11,369 nt of DNA from Blastocladiella britannica (taxonomy: Eukaryota; Blastocladiomycota; Blastocladiomycetes; Blastocladiales; Blastocladiaceae). Both the position numbers and the translations under genes were made by a program. Under the pieces are notes generated by a model, which saw only the letters and a list, made by a program, of their open reading frames with translations, ran no database searches and was not told where the DNA came from. Shown here piece after piece: positions 1-8,208 of the stretch (the stretch's first letter is position 1; each line of letters begins with the position of its first letter). The DNA lies in NCBI GenBank assembly GCA_025349905.2, contig MU625124.1, positions 1-11,369 on the forward strand. The letters run 5' to 3'.

Positions 1-359
1 TGCACGCACACGGGTTGTCCTGGAAGGTGCCTGGCCAACTCTTTTTTTTTCTTTCTTGGCAATGGCCTGACGTGCGCTCACCTCGTGTCCTACAGAAGCT
101 GGAGCGGCGCGCAGTCAACATCAGGGAGACCAACATTTTACGATCTGTGCAGGAACTCAACGCGCTCAACTGGACACCAGCAAGCCTCTTGTTTTTGGAC
201 AAAGTCAGCTTTGACAATCGCGGCATGCTTCGCACGCGTGGGTATGGGCAAGTCGGAAAACCAGTCCGGGTGAAGGGGGGAGTTCTTTCGCTTGGGCCGC
301 CGATCGCCGACCGAGGGGGCCCGGCGGGCGGTCCCGCGCTCTCGATTGATGAGACATGA
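1..359 (+). mobile_element. DDE-superfamily transposase remnant (Tc1/mariner-like), partial at window edge
   Basis: The window opens inside a coding stretch reading HAHGLSWK. After an apparent intron (27-95: donor GTGCCT, branch CTGAC near 67, acceptor TACAG) it continues from 96 as KLERRAVNIRE and then LLFLDKVSFDNRGMLR, TRGYGQVGKPVRVKG. This matches the start of the DDE_3 catalytic core, where the first catalytic Asp lies in a V/L-F-L/I-D-E block followed by an R-x-Y/G-G block. The first Asp is present (FLD), but the usual next Glu is Lys. Similarity fades after about 275, and the frame ends at TGA 357-359 without the second Asp or the last catalytic residue. I read it as a truncated, probably dead copy. 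An intact gene with further introns is less likely. The 5' part lies outside the window, so length and terminal repeats cannot be judged. Confidence 0.65.
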
Positions 360-594
360 AGATTAAAATTAGACCGAAAAAATTGGGGGTTGTGAATGCT
401 ATATTGGAGAGAAGGTCTGGCGAAAAGTCGAGGTGGAGAGTGGAGGCGAAAACTCGGTGTTCATGATCATTTCAATTTGGCGCGAAATTCGCGGTACTTG
501 GAGTTGCGAGAGCGAGGCGACTGTGAAATGGAGAAAGGGACTCAATCCGGCCAATGTTTACCCTCAACCACCACCGAAGACCACGGGATCCACG
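360..594. other. Non-coding stretch between transposase remnant and CSL4 3' end
   Basis: No open frame here resembles a protein. It should contain the CSL4 3' UTR and polyadenylation signals on the minus strand. The notable content is an E2F-type palindrome at 476-493, listed separately. Confidence 0.5.
476..493. promoter_or_regulatory. E2F/MBF-type palindromic motif
   Basis: Positions 476-487 read TTTGGCGCGAAA, the reverse complement of the classic E2F consensus TTTCGCGCCAAA. It overlaps a 13-nt inverted repeat, CGCGAA-A-TTCGCG, at 481-493. The motif match is seen directly; a regulatory role is inference. No gene start is visible close by: CSL4 ends at 595 and the transposase remnant ends at 359. 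A chance match in GC-rich DNA therefore remains possible. Confidence 0.35.
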
Positions 595-1414
595 TCACAC
601 ACTCGCACTCTCACCCTCCATCGTGACCATGCACGTCTTTCGGTGCTCGATCGCTGTCAGTTCAAATTGAGTAAATCATGGATCGCAACCAAGATATGAC
701 AAAAAGAAAAAGGATCGCACCTCCAGTCTTGGTGCACTGCATCTCATTCCAGCTCACGGGACGCATCATGGCTCCCTCCTGAGACTGCGCCATCACCACT
801 CCGAGATCATTGCGTGCGGTCGTCAGAATGTACGAGTGCTGCTCTCCGAGCGAAATCACCTCGGCCCTAACTGTATATCCTTGTAAGTCAGTCTACAACC
901 ATATTACCATATGGAATGAAATGGAGTACCAATGTCTCCTGGGCGGAAGCAATCTGGGATCTTGACCTTGTCGATTTCGGTTGCGCGTACATTCTCCACC
1001 CTATATATTTGCAAGGCAGTCAATGGATATACGAGATGCATAAGAGTAAAGGCTATTACCGAATGACGGCCTCGAATTCCTCCTTGACGACGGCCTCGCC
1101 CACTACCAGAATAGCCACCACTGCCATGCGTGAGTTGATGCGCTTGACGCGTCCCAACACAATGCTGCCAATCACTGGCACCGCCGCGGCAGAGGTCTTT
1201 CCTCGGACAGAGATTGTCTATTGGATTGAATGGCGCGTCAGTATAAAGTAAATTGACGAAGATGCATAATGCGGACATTGTCATTGGCATCTAACCGGCC
1301 GACCACAGTTGAAAAGACGCGTCCAGCATATGAATACACGCCAGCGCCGAGCGTGGGGCCTGCCATTGTATCTGCGAGTGCTTCGCCGGGGACAACGATC
1401 CGTGAGTTGGGCAT
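595..1414 (-). CDS. CSL4: CSL4 (EXOSC1), RNA exosome cap subunit
   Basis: The product is an S1/KOW-type cap subunit of the nuclear and cytoplasmic RNA exosome, which guides RNA into the 3'-5' nuclease complex. Five exons on the minus strand: 1277-1414, 1060-1217, 930-1000, 721-870 and 595-653. Together they give 576 nt, 191 aa, against about 195 aa in animals. Visible family blocks are an N-terminal VVPGEALAD ... GAGVYSYAGRVFST, then VIGSIVLGRVKRINSRMAVV (S1 start), ENVRATEIDKVKIPDCFRPG, DIV-RAEVISLGEQHSYILTTA, NDLGVVMAQSQ and VSWNEMQC-TKTG (degenerate zinc-ribbon end). Introns are 59, 59, 59 and 67 nt, with donors GTCCGC, GTAATA, GTACTC and GTGCGA. All phases close. The start ATG at 1412-1414 is the first codon before the conserved VVPGE. 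The stop is TGA at 595-597. The least certain junction is the first donor (GTCCGC). NIP7 lies 58 bp upstream on the same strand. Confidence 0.93.
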
Positions 1415-1472
1415 TATATTTCGTTATTTTACTGTGGAAAGGGAGAATCGCTTTAAAAAAAGTATTTTACAT
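1415..1472 (-). promoter_or_regulatory. 58-bp spacer between NIP7 stop and CSL4 start
   Basis: This AT-rich gap has to hold both the NIP7 3' end and the CSL4 5' leader. It has A/T runs (minus strand: TTTTTTTAAAG, then AACGAAATATA just before the CSL4 ATG) and a TTTCCACAG that could be a leader splice acceptor. The two transcripts may overlap or be read through. This is inferred from the spacing alone. Confidence 0.4.
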
Positions 1473-2217
1473 TTATTCCTCAATACTACGAATGTACTCG
1501 CCGACGTCTGCCTGGTGGTACGCGACAATGGCGGTGGGATCCATCTTGCGCGTGTCCGAGGTCGACTTGGCCGTCACACCAAAGCCCTGGTTTATGTTTT
1601 TTTCCCTTAGTGAGAAATCGCAATATTTTGGAGCTAAAAATGTAAAAAATTAGAACGGACCAATGGGACATCGGACATGTTGTAAATCACAACACCAGTG
1701 TGCTCGGGCGTGTCGTCGGAAATACGGCCCAAGTGCGCCTTCAAAACGTGGTTGCCGTACAGGAACGGCATCTCGCCGTTGGGCTTGACCCACACCTTGT
1801 ACTGTATCACCAAATGGACATGGAGATCAGTCATCGCGTTCCCATTAAACAGAAAAAAATAGAAAAATACCCTTGCGTACTGTGCCAGGATGTTGAGGCA
1901 GGTAATGTGCAGGCGGAAAAGGCCCGACTTGGTGAATTTGCCAAAGCAAGTGCCTAAAGAGCAGAGCTCGTCGCGGCCAATGGCGGTGGAGCGGCGCATC
2001 AGCGCCTCCGATACATAGTACACGCGGTCTTTGTGCAGGCGGAAGCAGTGGGGCTCGTCTGACCGCTCAATCAAGAGCGTGATGTTCTTGCCAATGCTGT
2101 TTAAAAAAATGAGGTTATTACGCGTCGCACGAGAGCTATAAGTTAGAAATTGCGCCAGTACTATTTGGCAAGCTTCTCGAAAAAGGTCTTGGTCTCTTGT
2201 TCTGTCAAGGGCCGCAT
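1473..2217 (-). CDS. NIP7: NIP7, 60S ribosomal subunit biogenesis factor (PUA domain)
   Basis: NIP7 is a nucleolar pre-60S assembly factor needed for 27S pre-rRNA processing. Its C-terminal PUA domain binds RNA. Four exons on the minus strand: 2162-2217, 1871-2096, 1661-1801 and 1473-1586. They total 537 nt, 178 aa, compared with about 180 aa in human. The N-terminus [19 protein letters not shown] is nearly that of the family, followed by [54 protein letters not shown] and [20 protein letters not shown], then [10 protein letters not shown] near the end. Introns are 65 nt (GTACTG...AACAG, with CTAAC inside), 69 nt (GTATTT...TACAG) and 74 nt (GTCCGT...CCAG). The conserved VPL|GFGV junction fixes the last one as a true GTCCGT donor. 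The start is the ATG at 2215-2217, and the stop is TAA at 1473-1475. The retroelement lies just upstream. Confidence 0.96.
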
Positions 2218-2340
2218 TTTTATAATGTATACTGTTGAGAAACGTACGATTGGAATCATGACCGGAATTTCGCCAGGAGCGCATTTTTTATTTTTTTAGT
2301 CACGACTCTCGTTGGTGGCGTTCGTCCATTGCTGGTGTTT
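2218..2340 (-). promoter_or_regulatory. Residual NIP7 upstream region
   Basis: Roughly 120 bp separate the NIP7 ATG from the first recognisable retroelement codons. On the minus strand the sequence ATTATAAAA directly precedes the ATG, and long A/T runs lie at 2283-2297. The 5' boundary of the insertion is not visible as a target-site duplication, so part of this stretch may belong to the element. Confidence 0.4.
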
Positions 2341-3159
2341 TTTTCTCTTCGGTTTTCCCCAGCGCCCGGCGAATCTGGACTCACCCTCCGGCTCTTCACC
2401 GGGCCCGCGTACGAGCACGTAGCACCTCATTTCCTTCAGCTTTTTAATCTTTGTTTGAGAGAAACACCGCGCCGTCCTCGTGGCGGCACGGTCAGATTCA
2501 CTTGATTCCAAAGAATGTAGCAGGTTATCAGGGCGATGTACAAAAGACGCGCCCCATCATGCCCCTCGAGACGCCGTCCAAGTGGCTCATGAAGATCCTT
2601 CTTGAGCGCATTTCCACTGTGGTGACGTCGCACCCGATTCTCACTGGCGCCTGCGATTCCGGCCTCCCGGGCACGAGTATGGCCGTTCCGATCAGCACAT
2701 TGCGCGCAGCTGCCGCCAAAGCCAAGTCCGACCCGGCGCGGAAGCTGTGGTGCTACTTCGAAGACAAGTCTAAAGCGTTCGACTCCGTTCCGCACGACCT
2801 CTGCGCCGAGCACTGGAGCGCATCCGGATGCCGCCCAACTTCATCGAGTGATACTTCAGTAACATGCTTAACGGCCGCTGTGCGGCCGTGCTCACGTCTT
2901 ACGGCCCGTCACCGCGCTTCCTCATTGAGCGTGGCTTCCCGCAAGGGGCTGTCGAGTCGCCGTTCCTCTGAACGGTGTTCTACGATGTCGCAGTTGCAGC
3001 CTTGAATGAAAAGTTCGCCGGCGTGGAGCTTGCGTACTCCCGCGCTGACGACCCCCCCCTCCCCCCGAGATGGCCCCCCGCCGTGCGCTAAAGGTCTCGG
3101 TGGCCGCCTACATGGACGACGTTGTCCTGTACGCCAGCGACCGCTACATGCTCGAGTAA
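2341..3159 (+). pseudogene. Reverse transcriptase domain of the LINE, broken
   Basis: Frame 1 from 2341 gives SPAPGESGLTLRLF and HVAPHFLQLFNLCLRE, the usual APGxSG and FN entry to a LINE RT. Near 2460 the reading moves to frame 3 with SSWRHGQIHLIPKN, then TRPIMPLETPSKWL and motif A, DKSKAFDSVPHDL. A one-base loss near 2800 moves it to frame 2: LERIRMPPNFIE-stop-YFSNMLNGR, then FLIERGFPQGAVESPFL-stop-TVFYDV. The two stops are TGA at 2849-2851 and 2969-2971. Near 3090 the frame returns to 1 with motif C, AAYMDDVVLYASDRYMLE, ending at TAA 3157-3159. The catalytic Asp residues of motifs A and C are intact. About 100 residues normally found between motif C and the linker seem to be deleted. Confidence 0.85.
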
Positions 3160-3175
3160 ATGATCGCCCGCGGTC

Positions 3176-5346
3176 ATGATCCCGGCGCTGGCGTACCGCA
3201 AGCGCATTCGCTTCTTCCGGCGCAGCACACTCGACGACCTTGACCGCGCAGCCCGCTCCGCGGTCCGCAAGTCACTCAGCACGCCATCCACGGTCCCCAA
3301 CGCAATCGTCCACCACCCTTCATTCCTTGCTTTGGAGTCGGTCACTGGTGCCCTCGTGGCCCAGCATTTCACGGATCTGAGCATCGCGCTCAATGACCCG
3401 GGCCGTGGTGGCATACCCGTCCTCGCGCGCCGCGGCATCGTGTGGGTGGAGCAGCTGGTGGACCGAGACGGTTGGCGGCCGTGGGCCGACGTGTGCGTGC
3501 TGGAGGGCATCCGTCCTGGGCGCGAGCCAACAATGATCACGGCCCTCAAGCGGACAATCCCCAATGCGGCGATCAGGAACGCGGGCGAACGCGCGATCCG
3601 GGTGATTCCGGTTGCGGGCGACGTACCGCAGGTGGTGGCATTCCCGATCCGCGATGGCGACGAACTCGGCGTGGGCGTCGGCTGCGCGAGCGAATGGGTC
3701 GCCACTCCTCTGACGAAGGCCGTCTCAGATCACCTCGCGCGCGCACTCGCGCTGCGCTGCTTCTTCCCGGGCCGTCGCGCCGCGACCGGCAAAACGGACA
3801 CGACGCTCGCGGCTGCTTACCGTGCCGCCATTGCCGCCCTGGATTCTGGCCTGGTTCCCGTGCCATTGCGGACCCCGATCCCCGCCGACACGCAATTGCT
3901 GTCGCCGACGCCCTGGCAGCTGGTACCGCCCAGCCAATCACAGTTTATACCGACGGCTCGCTCACGCGGGACCGTGCGGCCGGCCTTGCCAGTGGCTCGA
4001 TCGCAGGAGCCGGTGCCTTTTTCCCGGATCACGACCTCGCGCTCTCGGTGCGGCTCCCGCCGACTCCGTTTTCATCAACTCGAGCCGAGATCCTTGGTTT
4101 GTACTGCGCCCTCAGCGTGGTACCGCCCCGTTCCTCCGTGCGGATCGTGCTCGACTCGAAGGCCGCCATCGGCGCTGCCAAGCGCCTCGTCCTCGGGCCG
4201 ACCACCCCACGCCAACGCGTATGCGCCGCCTCCTCCAACCTCTGGTCCGCGATGCGCTACGTCGTTCAGAAACGCGAGCTCACTCTCGCGCTCGAGTGGG
4301 TCCGCGGCCACGCTGGCAACGAGCACAATGAGCGCTCGGACGCCCTTGCCAAGCGCGGCGTGGCACTCCCGCTCCCGTCTGGTGTTTCTCATGCTGTTGC
4401 TGCCGGTTGTGATGTTTCGTTTGTTCCTTCATTCTCTGGCGAGCCGCTCTGCGGTGACCCTTGCTCCTTTGTACGCTCTCTCCTCTCTGTCTTCTCCGCC
4501 TCTGATCTCCTCTCTCGCCCCCATCTTCCTCTCCGTCGCGACTTCCTTTTCTCCTCCTGGTCGGCGATCCCGTACGCGCTCCACAGCGGTAACGCCTCGC
4601 GTGCGCGGACCACGTCCAAGGACATCAACTCGACAACCTCGTTCATGCTCTCGCTCGCCTACGATCATCTCCCCTGCCGAGCGTCGCTCCACGCTCTCCA
4701 GCCCACCAGGTTCCACAACGGTGCGCGCTGCGCCTGCGGCGTCGACGACACCACCTGGCACTGGCTCGGATGCACCCTCGCGCGTGATGACCGCGATGCC
4801 GCCCTCGCTGCTGCTCGCGCCGATATGACCGCGTACTCGTCATCGCTGCTTCCCGCCCCAGCCTCCCGCTCGGTGCCCACCCCGGCACCACCGCCCGCCC
4901 CAGCACCACTGCCTCCGCCCATTGTCGCTCTCGCCAGGCGCCTCACGGACCTGGTGTGCATCCGGCGTCTCGCAGCTGGCCTCGTCCAACCATCCGACGT
5001 GGCCATGGTCTGTGACGCCCTTGTCGAACTCTTTGCCGATGGCCGCCCACCCCTGGCGGTCCGCATAATGGGACACCTCGTCCACGCTCTGGCGACCCGC
5101 CTGTGCACGATGGTTCACCGCCCACACATCAACCGGCTCCAACGCCGCGATTTCGACGAGGGCCACGCCGAGAACCCCGAGGCTCCACCAGCCAAGGGTC
5201 TACGATTTGAGACGAACCGCGCGACTGGCCGACTGACCGGCGACAGCTACCCCTCGCGGCCGCTGCCAACTCTGCAGCGAACGGTTCTCCCAATACGACA
5301 CGGAGCGCTGTTCCACCCGGGTGCAAGCCCGGGAGCGTGTCGTTGA
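3176..5346 (+). pseudogene. LINE post-RT linker, RNase H and zinc-knuckle-like C-terminus
   Basis: Frame 2 from 3176 encodes the linker (IPALAYRKRIRFFRRSTLDD, then VPNAIVHHPSFLALE). Near 3890-3910 coding shifts to frame 1, giving ALAAGTAQPITVYTDGSL. RNase H catalytic residues are visible: Asp in YTDGS (3952-3954), Glu in RAEILGLY (4087-4089), Asp in VLDSKAAIGAA (4153-4155), His in WVRGHAGNEHN (4309-4311) and Asp in RSDALAKRG (4339-4341). Further on, RCACGVDDTTWHWLGC is a C-x-C-x7-H-x3-C motif as in LINE C-termini. The frame closes at TGA 5344-5346. This half is the better preserved part: from about 3905 to 5346 it is one uninterrupted frame. The codons of frame 1 between 3442 and 3900 are a shadow and not part of the domain. 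Confidence 0.85.
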
Positions 5347-5682
5347 TATGTTCCGCGGCGGCGATCCGTCGCGGGTGCTCGGAAGAATGATATAGGCGGG
5401 CTCCGGCTGGCGAAGCAATTCCGGCCGCGGGGGCGTCCACCGGGACCACCAATCCCGACTGGATCAAGCGCTCCTTGGTGCAGGGCAGTGCGGTGGGGAT
5501 GGGAGCCGTGAGGGACCGACGCTCACCGACGCCAACTCAAACGGGCTGGTGATGGCGGTCGAGGGACGGGCTCGGGTGTGGGTGTGGTTGTCGCGTTTTC
5601 CTTTTCCTCTGTCGCTTTCTGTCCTTGCAGGGGTCCGAATATGTTATCTCTTAGGTTTTCCCCATTCACATTTACCAAAATC
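5347..5682 (+). promoter_or_regulatory. LINE 3' flank and upstream region of the membrane RING gene
   Basis: No gene is seen in this stretch. It probably combines the LINE 3' UTR with the promoter and leader of the next gene. A GGTGTG direct repeat sits at about 5574-5586, where a simple-repeat LINE tail could lie. A strong pyrimidine tract ending TTGCAG at 5625-5630 looks like a splice acceptor; with a donor near 5549 or 5575 it would make a short leader intron. Both readings are inference. Confidence 0.35.
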
Positions 5683-7999
5683 ATGTCCGTCGATGCGAAT
5701 GTCTGCCCGTGGCAGCCAACCCCGCCCTACTCCCCGCTGACGGCACCGGATGGCGTCTGCTCACCCCCTCCTGTTTGGCCAAGGCCAGTCCAAGGTTTTC
5801 GCAAAACTTTCCGCAACGCCGCCGCGGCAATGTTTTTCCCTCTCGGCTACAATCTTAACGGCAATGGCGATGGCAATGGCAACGGCAATGTTAATGGCAA
5901 TGGACTTGTCCATGGCTTTGGAAGCGGCCGCAACCCGACCCTTCTTTCGTTCACGCTCTCGCAGCCACTCATCGCGTACATTGCGTGGTCGGTCGCGGTC
6001 GCTCGCCTTCGCGCGGTCGTTGCTCCGCGCCACCCGCGCCCGCTTGTATGGTGGCAGCGCTTGGCGTTGCGGTCCACCGTCCTGCTCGCGTTGCTCTTTT
6101 TGTGCCAGACGCTGTTCCAAACGCTCGCCGTGGACGCGGAAGTGCTGGCGTGGCTGTCTCCCTCGAATTCCGCTGCAACGACGACAGGCATCCGGTCGCG
6201 CGTCTCCCCTCCCGACCACTCGGGACTCTTGTTTTCGGCATACCTCGTCTTTTGCTATGCCTCGTTCGTCGACGTGTGGGCCCATTACCTTCAGAGCACG
6301 CAGCGGTACCGCGGCGAAGGCGAGCAGTCTCTCCTCGAGTGGGGGATCATCACGTACCTCCAGCCGCAGGTATATACGGATCCTTTTTTTTTGTTTTCAA
6401 GTGCCTTCCCTGACAATACCCCTTTATATACAGGGACCGGATATCCTGCTGATCGTGCTGCTCCAGTCCATGGAACTGCTAGTCGCCAACAGCCTTGCGC
6501 TTATCCGCGACAACCTCCACCGCGACTACCGGCTCATTCCCAGCACCATTACTGGCTGCCTGGGTGTCCTCCATTTTGTGATGCGCATGTCCTCTCCTAC
6601 CTACCCCATTATTATTGGAATGGGCAAGTGGCCAGGTCCGTTACCAACGTTTCCAATCCCTGAAATTTTTTTTTTGATGCATTTTAACCACCTTCAACTT
6701 TTTCTGTATGTAACAGAGCTGCTTTGCATTCTCGTCACGTCGGTGGTGCTCGTCATTTACTCGCTTTCGTCGCTTTTGTCGTTTGGCAATCTCCGACAGC
6801 GCCCCGCAACGCCGACACGCGCCATGCTCCCGCGGCTGTCGGAACCGTACGATCGTGCCATTTACAAAGTCGGCGCTGCCATGCTCGCGTCTGACTCGTC
6901 GGCGCCGTTGCGGTTCGAGGACGCGCCCGTGTACATTCCCGTCAAGCCGTACATTTCCAAGATCCGGGCGCTGGTTCGCCCGCCAACAATGACGTCGCAG
7001 ATGGCAACTGCGCCCGCCATCATTCCGCCCGAAATGACCACCACCACAGCACATGGAGGCGTGGTCCGGCGTCGCCGTATTTCTGCCGTCCGCGCCCTGG
7101 TGCAGGCCCAAAACACCACCGGCAACAAGCGCGACGACCGGCCGTTCCGGCGCATTGACTCGGGCGTGCTGGGCGAGTACGCGGCGGCCGAGGGAATCAG
7201 CGAGGAGACTGCTCGCTTACTTCGCGCTCCGGGTCTTCGCGGCTGGTTTGCCCGGTTCAAGATGCGGGTGCTCAAATGGCGGTCGCTGTTCCGGTTGGAC
7301 GCGGTGTGGTCGTACTTTTGCCACGGACTCGGCGCACGGCTGGCCCGTGAAGTGGCCAAGTGGGTGCCGCGGTTCTCGGCCCAGAGTGTCGCTTCATCGT
7401 CCTCTGGGAATGCGGCTACCTCCGGTGACCAGTGCGGAGTGGCAACCGGCGCATCCGTTCGCGCTGACAATATCTTGACCCTTTCCCTCTCGGATGACGA
7501 CGACGATGGTGACGACTTCATGCCCCTCTCTGGAGCGTTTGGTGTCGTGACTTTCGCCGAATCGGGATTGGACTCTTTGGAGTGGGAGGACGTTGATTCG
7601 GATGACAGTGGCGACAACGACAACGACGATGCCAGTTACGACGACGACGACGTCGATGCCGCTCCCAACGAGCTCACACAGCTTGCCGAGCAGCCGCTGT
7701 GGCTTCCCGGATACCCGATCACCGACCGCATGGTGGGCGACGACGCTACCCGGATGGTGGAGACGATGCGGTTCCAGACGGTCGATCCAGTGCTGTCGTC
7801 GGACCAGCTGACGGTGTTGATGGAGCGGATTGCGGGCGAGTGCGTCGTGTGCTACAGCGAGCCTCGGCGTATCATCCTCAAGCCGTGCGGGTGCATGGCC
7901 ATGTGCGACGGATGCCGCGAGCAACTCGCCGAGTCGACGGTGCTCTGCCCGTGCTGCCGGCGACCCGTCGAGGCATTCAGTCGCGCGTACATTGTGTGA
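5683..7999 (+). CDS. Multi-pass membrane RING ubiquitin ligase, Asi1/Asi3-like
   Basis: Three exons, 5683-6369, 6434-6635 and 6717-7999, give 2172 nt and 723 aa. Introns are 64 nt (GTATAT...TACAG) and 81 nt (GTCCGT...AACAG). Residues 57-74 are an Asn-Gly repeat. About six hydrophobic segments follow, near residues 92-110, 127-150, 182-203, 231-252, 263-283 and 298-320. A basic stretch lies around 380-390 and acidic clusters (SDDDDDGDD, then DNDNDDASYDDDDVD) around 540-610. The RING occupies residues 672-710: CVVC, PCGCMAMCDGC and CPCC. All eight ligands are Cys, with no His, and the protein ends SRAYIV. This architecture (several membrane spans, then an extreme C-terminal RING of this form) is that of the fungal inner-nuclear-membrane ligases Asi1 and Asi3, which degrade mislocalised proteins. 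That assignment is by resemblance only. The start at 5683 is preferred; an in-frame ATG at 5641 is also possible. Confidence 0.75.
5857..5904 (+). repeat. Hexanucleotide repeat coding Asn-Gly
   Basis: Sixteen codons alternate Asn/Asp/Val with Gly (GGCAAT and variants such as GGCGAT and GGCAAC). The tract lies inside exon 1 of the membrane RING gene, before its first membrane segment, so repeat-number changes would keep the frame. Confidence 0.8.
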
Positions 8000-8208
8000 G
8001 TAGAAATTCAACTCCTTTTATCTTTCATACTTGACAAATACAGTCACCGACTGTTGCAAGGGTCATGGTTTGGGTTTAGGGGGCAGGACGGGATGAATTG
8101 GGTGCTTTAATGTAAAATTTTCCCATAACCCTCTTTCGCGTTATTATATAGAGGCCCCCTCCATTTTGCTCTTCTCCTCCAAATGGAAACGGATCGATTT
8201 ATAAATAA
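8000..8208 (+). promoter_or_regulatory. Intergenic region with TATA-like promoter of the ankyrin-like gene
   Basis: This stretch holds the 3' end of the RING gene and the promoter of the next gene. TTATTATATAGAG at 8141-8153 is a plausible TATA element about 60 bp before the ATG at 8209. A second AT-rich TTTATAAATAA sits directly against that ATG and is too close to act as its TATA box. GGGTTTAGGG at 8072-8081 resembles a telomere-repeat (telo-box) motif. An out-of-frame ATG at 8183 lies in the probable leader. Confidence 0.45.

Larger units (their letters stand above)
2341..5346 (+). mobile_element. Decayed 5'-truncated non-LTR (LINE) retrotransposon with RT and RNase H
   Basis: The order of parts is reverse transcriptase (2341-3159), post-RT linker (3176-3900), RNase H (about 3930-4380) and a C-terminal zinc-knuckle-like motif (about 4730-4780). 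This is the ORF2 layout of RNase H-bearing LINE clades. The apurinic-type endonuclease expected upstream is absent, so the copy is 5'-truncated. No LTRs, poly-A tail or clear target-site duplication were seen. The coding sequence shifts frame at least four times and has internal stops, so this copy cannot encode the full protein. It is inserted between the divergent NIP7 and membrane RING genes. Confidence 0.85.

Noticed and set aside
2841..2980. TGA read as tryptophan (altered genetic code)
   Set aside because: CSL4 ends at TGA at the expected family length, the RING and ankyrin-like genes also end at TGA, and TGG is used for Trp elsewhere in the same element. Mutation is the simpler explanation.
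3442..3900. The first 150 codons of the frame that later encodes RNase H
   Set aside because: Composition is Arg/Gly shadow-like, while frame 2 in the same stretch encodes the conserved LINE linker. The coding frame moves to frame 1 only near 3900.
2281..5560. Target-site duplication around the LINE
   Set aside because: No convincing direct repeat was found by eye between 2280-2340 and 5346-5600; only loose GGTGGCG/GATGGCG similarity.
5750..7999. A single 749-codon frame covering the membrane RING gene without its first exon
   Set aside because: Its first 210 codons are Arg/Ser-rich shadow sequence. The membrane segments lie in frame 1 up to 6369 and join cleanly by a GTATAT...TACAG intron to frame 2, so the spliced model is preferred.
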